A DNA stretch of 5,843 bases from Coriobacteriales bacterium (GTDB taxonomy: Bacteria; Actinomycetota; Coriobacteriia; Coriobacteriales; CADBOM01). The notes beneath the pieces are model-generated. The model was not told the origin of the DNA. It did no database searches and saw only the letters and a list, made by a program, of their open reading frames with translations. Positions 5,307 through 5,843 of the stretch are shown here, one piece after another. A program made the position numbers and the translations under genes. The stretch spans positions 1 through 5,843 of the forward strand of contig JAFWGD010000008.1 in the NCBI GenBank assembly GCA_017515355.1. Reading direction: 5' to 3'. The first letter of the stretch is position 1. Every line of letters starts with the position of its first letter.

Positions 5307-5356
5307 CAAGCAGCAGGGCCCGCCGATTATCGACGGGCCCTTTGCTTTGCTGCTTG
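5307..5356. terminator. Two-tier hairpin terminator after ilvE, possibly shared with the convergent gene
   Basis: The inner stem GGGCCCG (5316-5322) pairs with CGGGCCC (5334-5340) and extends past one mismatch through CGA/TCG. TTTGCTTTGC follows directly. An outer nine-base pair set, CAAGCAGCA (5307-5315) with TGCTGCTTG (5348-5356), brackets the whole element, leaving TTTGCTT unpaired. On the minus strand the inner stem is followed by TGCTGCTTGTTTGAG, so weak termination of the convergent gene is possible. It begins 19 bp after the ilvE stop. Confidence 0.8.
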
Positions 5357-5386
5357 CATCACGGGCAATGGGGCCCCTCAAGCGGC

Positions 5387-5842
5387 CTAGCTCATAGCCT
5401 CATCCTGCGCTATCAGCTTGCCATCCTCGCCAAACTCGTAGGTCACGCCACCAACGTTGATGCTACCGTTGATCACCATGTAGCCGTCTTCGATGCCGTA
5501 GGTGTCGCCCTCGAACTCGACGAGCTGAGTTGCGACGACCATGTAGCCAGCATCTCCGATATAGCACATGCCTTTGGAGTCTGGGGCGAAGCCGTTGGTG
5601 AGCATCTTGCCGTCCTCACCGACGTAGCACCAGCCCTTGGAGTCCTTGAACCACTTGCTGGTGTCCATATAGCCCTTGGTGACGTGGTACCAGATTCCGT
5701 CGACCTTTATCCACTTGGTGTCGGTGATCATGTAGCCCTCGGAGCCGACGTAGCACTGGCCCTTGGAATCCGGGGCGAAGCCGTTGGTGAGCATCTTGCC
5801 GTCCTCACCGACGTAGCACCAGCCCTTGGAGTCCTTGAACCA
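5387..5842 (-). CDS. Cell-wall-binding repeat protein, C-terminal part (5' end outside window)
   Basis: The frame is open to the window edge, so the 151 residues seen are only the C terminus; the Met at 5794 is internal. The sequence is seven modules of about 21 residues, each ending in an aromatic-x-x-x-x-x-Gly-(Lys/Tyr)-Met/Leu pattern, like choline- or glucan-binding (CW_binding/YG) repeats that hold exported proteins to cell-wall polymers. Three modules make a 63-residue higher-order unit. Four modules carry Asp-Ser-Lys-Gly-x-Cys-Tyr-(Val/Ile)-Gly, with Cys at visible positions 9, 30, 72 and 93. The last two modules and the tail (Ile-Ala-Gln-Asp-Glu-Ala-Met-Ser) lack Cys. The signal peptide and any catalytic or adhesive N-terminal domain lie outside the window, so the actual function is unknown. 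The repeat class and surface location are inferred from family resemblance. The gene is convergent with ilvE. Confidence 0.82.
   Translation of the reverse strand, partial: WFKDSKGWCYVGEDGKMLTNGFAPDSKGQCYVGSEGYMITDTKWIKVDGIWYHVTKGYMDTSKWFKDSKGWCYVGEDGKMLTNGFAPDSKGMCYIGDAGYMVVATQLVEFEGDTYGIEDGYMVINGSINVGGVTYEFGEDGKLIAQDEAMS
5583..5654 (-). repeat. Direct repeat copy 1 of a 189-bp tandem unit in the surface gene
   Basis: These 72 bases are identical, by eye, to 5772-5843, exactly 189 bp (63 codons) away. They encode parts of adjacent modules (Trp-Phe-Lys-Asp-Ser-Lys-Gly-Trp-Cys through Thr-Asn-Gly-Phe-Ala-Pro). Confidence 0.9.
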
Positions 5843-5843
5843 C
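5772..5843 (-). repeat. Direct repeat copy 2 of the 189-bp unit (runs off the window)
   Basis: Identical to 5583-5654 over the visible 72 bases. The repeat tract probably continues beyond the window edge. Confidence 0.9.

Noticed and set aside
5370..5377. GGGGCCCC palindrome just past the stop of the surface gene
   Set aside because: Eight bases with no loop and no T-tract; likely chance in GC-rich sequence next to the real terminator.

Overview
The window looks like a chromosomal segment of a high-GC anaerobic bacterium, most likely an actinomycete of the class Coriobacteriia (Collinsella/Olsenella/Slackia-like). That placement is an inference. It rests on GC-rich codon third positions, anaerobe-type genes (rubrerythrin and an NfnAB-type flavin/iron-sulfur pair), and a surface protein built from choline/glucan-binding-like repeats of the kind common in gut Coriobacteriia. 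No ribosomal RNA or other phylogenetic marker is present to confirm it.

Layout, left to right. The 3' half of a rubrerythrin gene (+) ends at 290. A shared hairpin terminator (330-361) separates it from a convergent DegV/FakB-family fatty-acid-binding protein gene (-, 405-1277). A 527-bp AT-rich intergenic region (1278-1804) then lies between two divergent genes. It holds a probable degV promoter, a perfect 15-bp palindrome in the degV leader, several hairpins, and a cluster of TTTGCA-containing sites upstream of the next operon. The operon nfnA-nfnB (+, 1805-4031, overlapping by 8 bp) follows and ends in a strong terminator. A monocistronic branched-chain aminotransferase gene ilvE (+, 4244-5287) has its own terminator. 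The window closes with the 3' end of a convergent gene (-, 5387 to the edge) for a cell-wall-binding repeat protein.

How the genes fit together. Rubrerythrin removes peroxide in anaerobes. NfnAB would couple NADH and reduced ferredoxin to NADP+ reduction, supplying NADPH. IlvE interconverts branched-chain amino acids and their keto acids, with glutamate as amino donor. The DegV-family protein probably presents fatty acids for phosphorylation. These are ordinary core-metabolism genes in separate transcription units, and I see no phage, CRISPR, transposon or novel defence system. The points most worth a second look are the regulatory architecture of the 1278-1804 region, the shared TTTGCTTTGC tail on two terminators, and the cysteine-bearing, recombination-prone 189-bp repeats of the surface protein.
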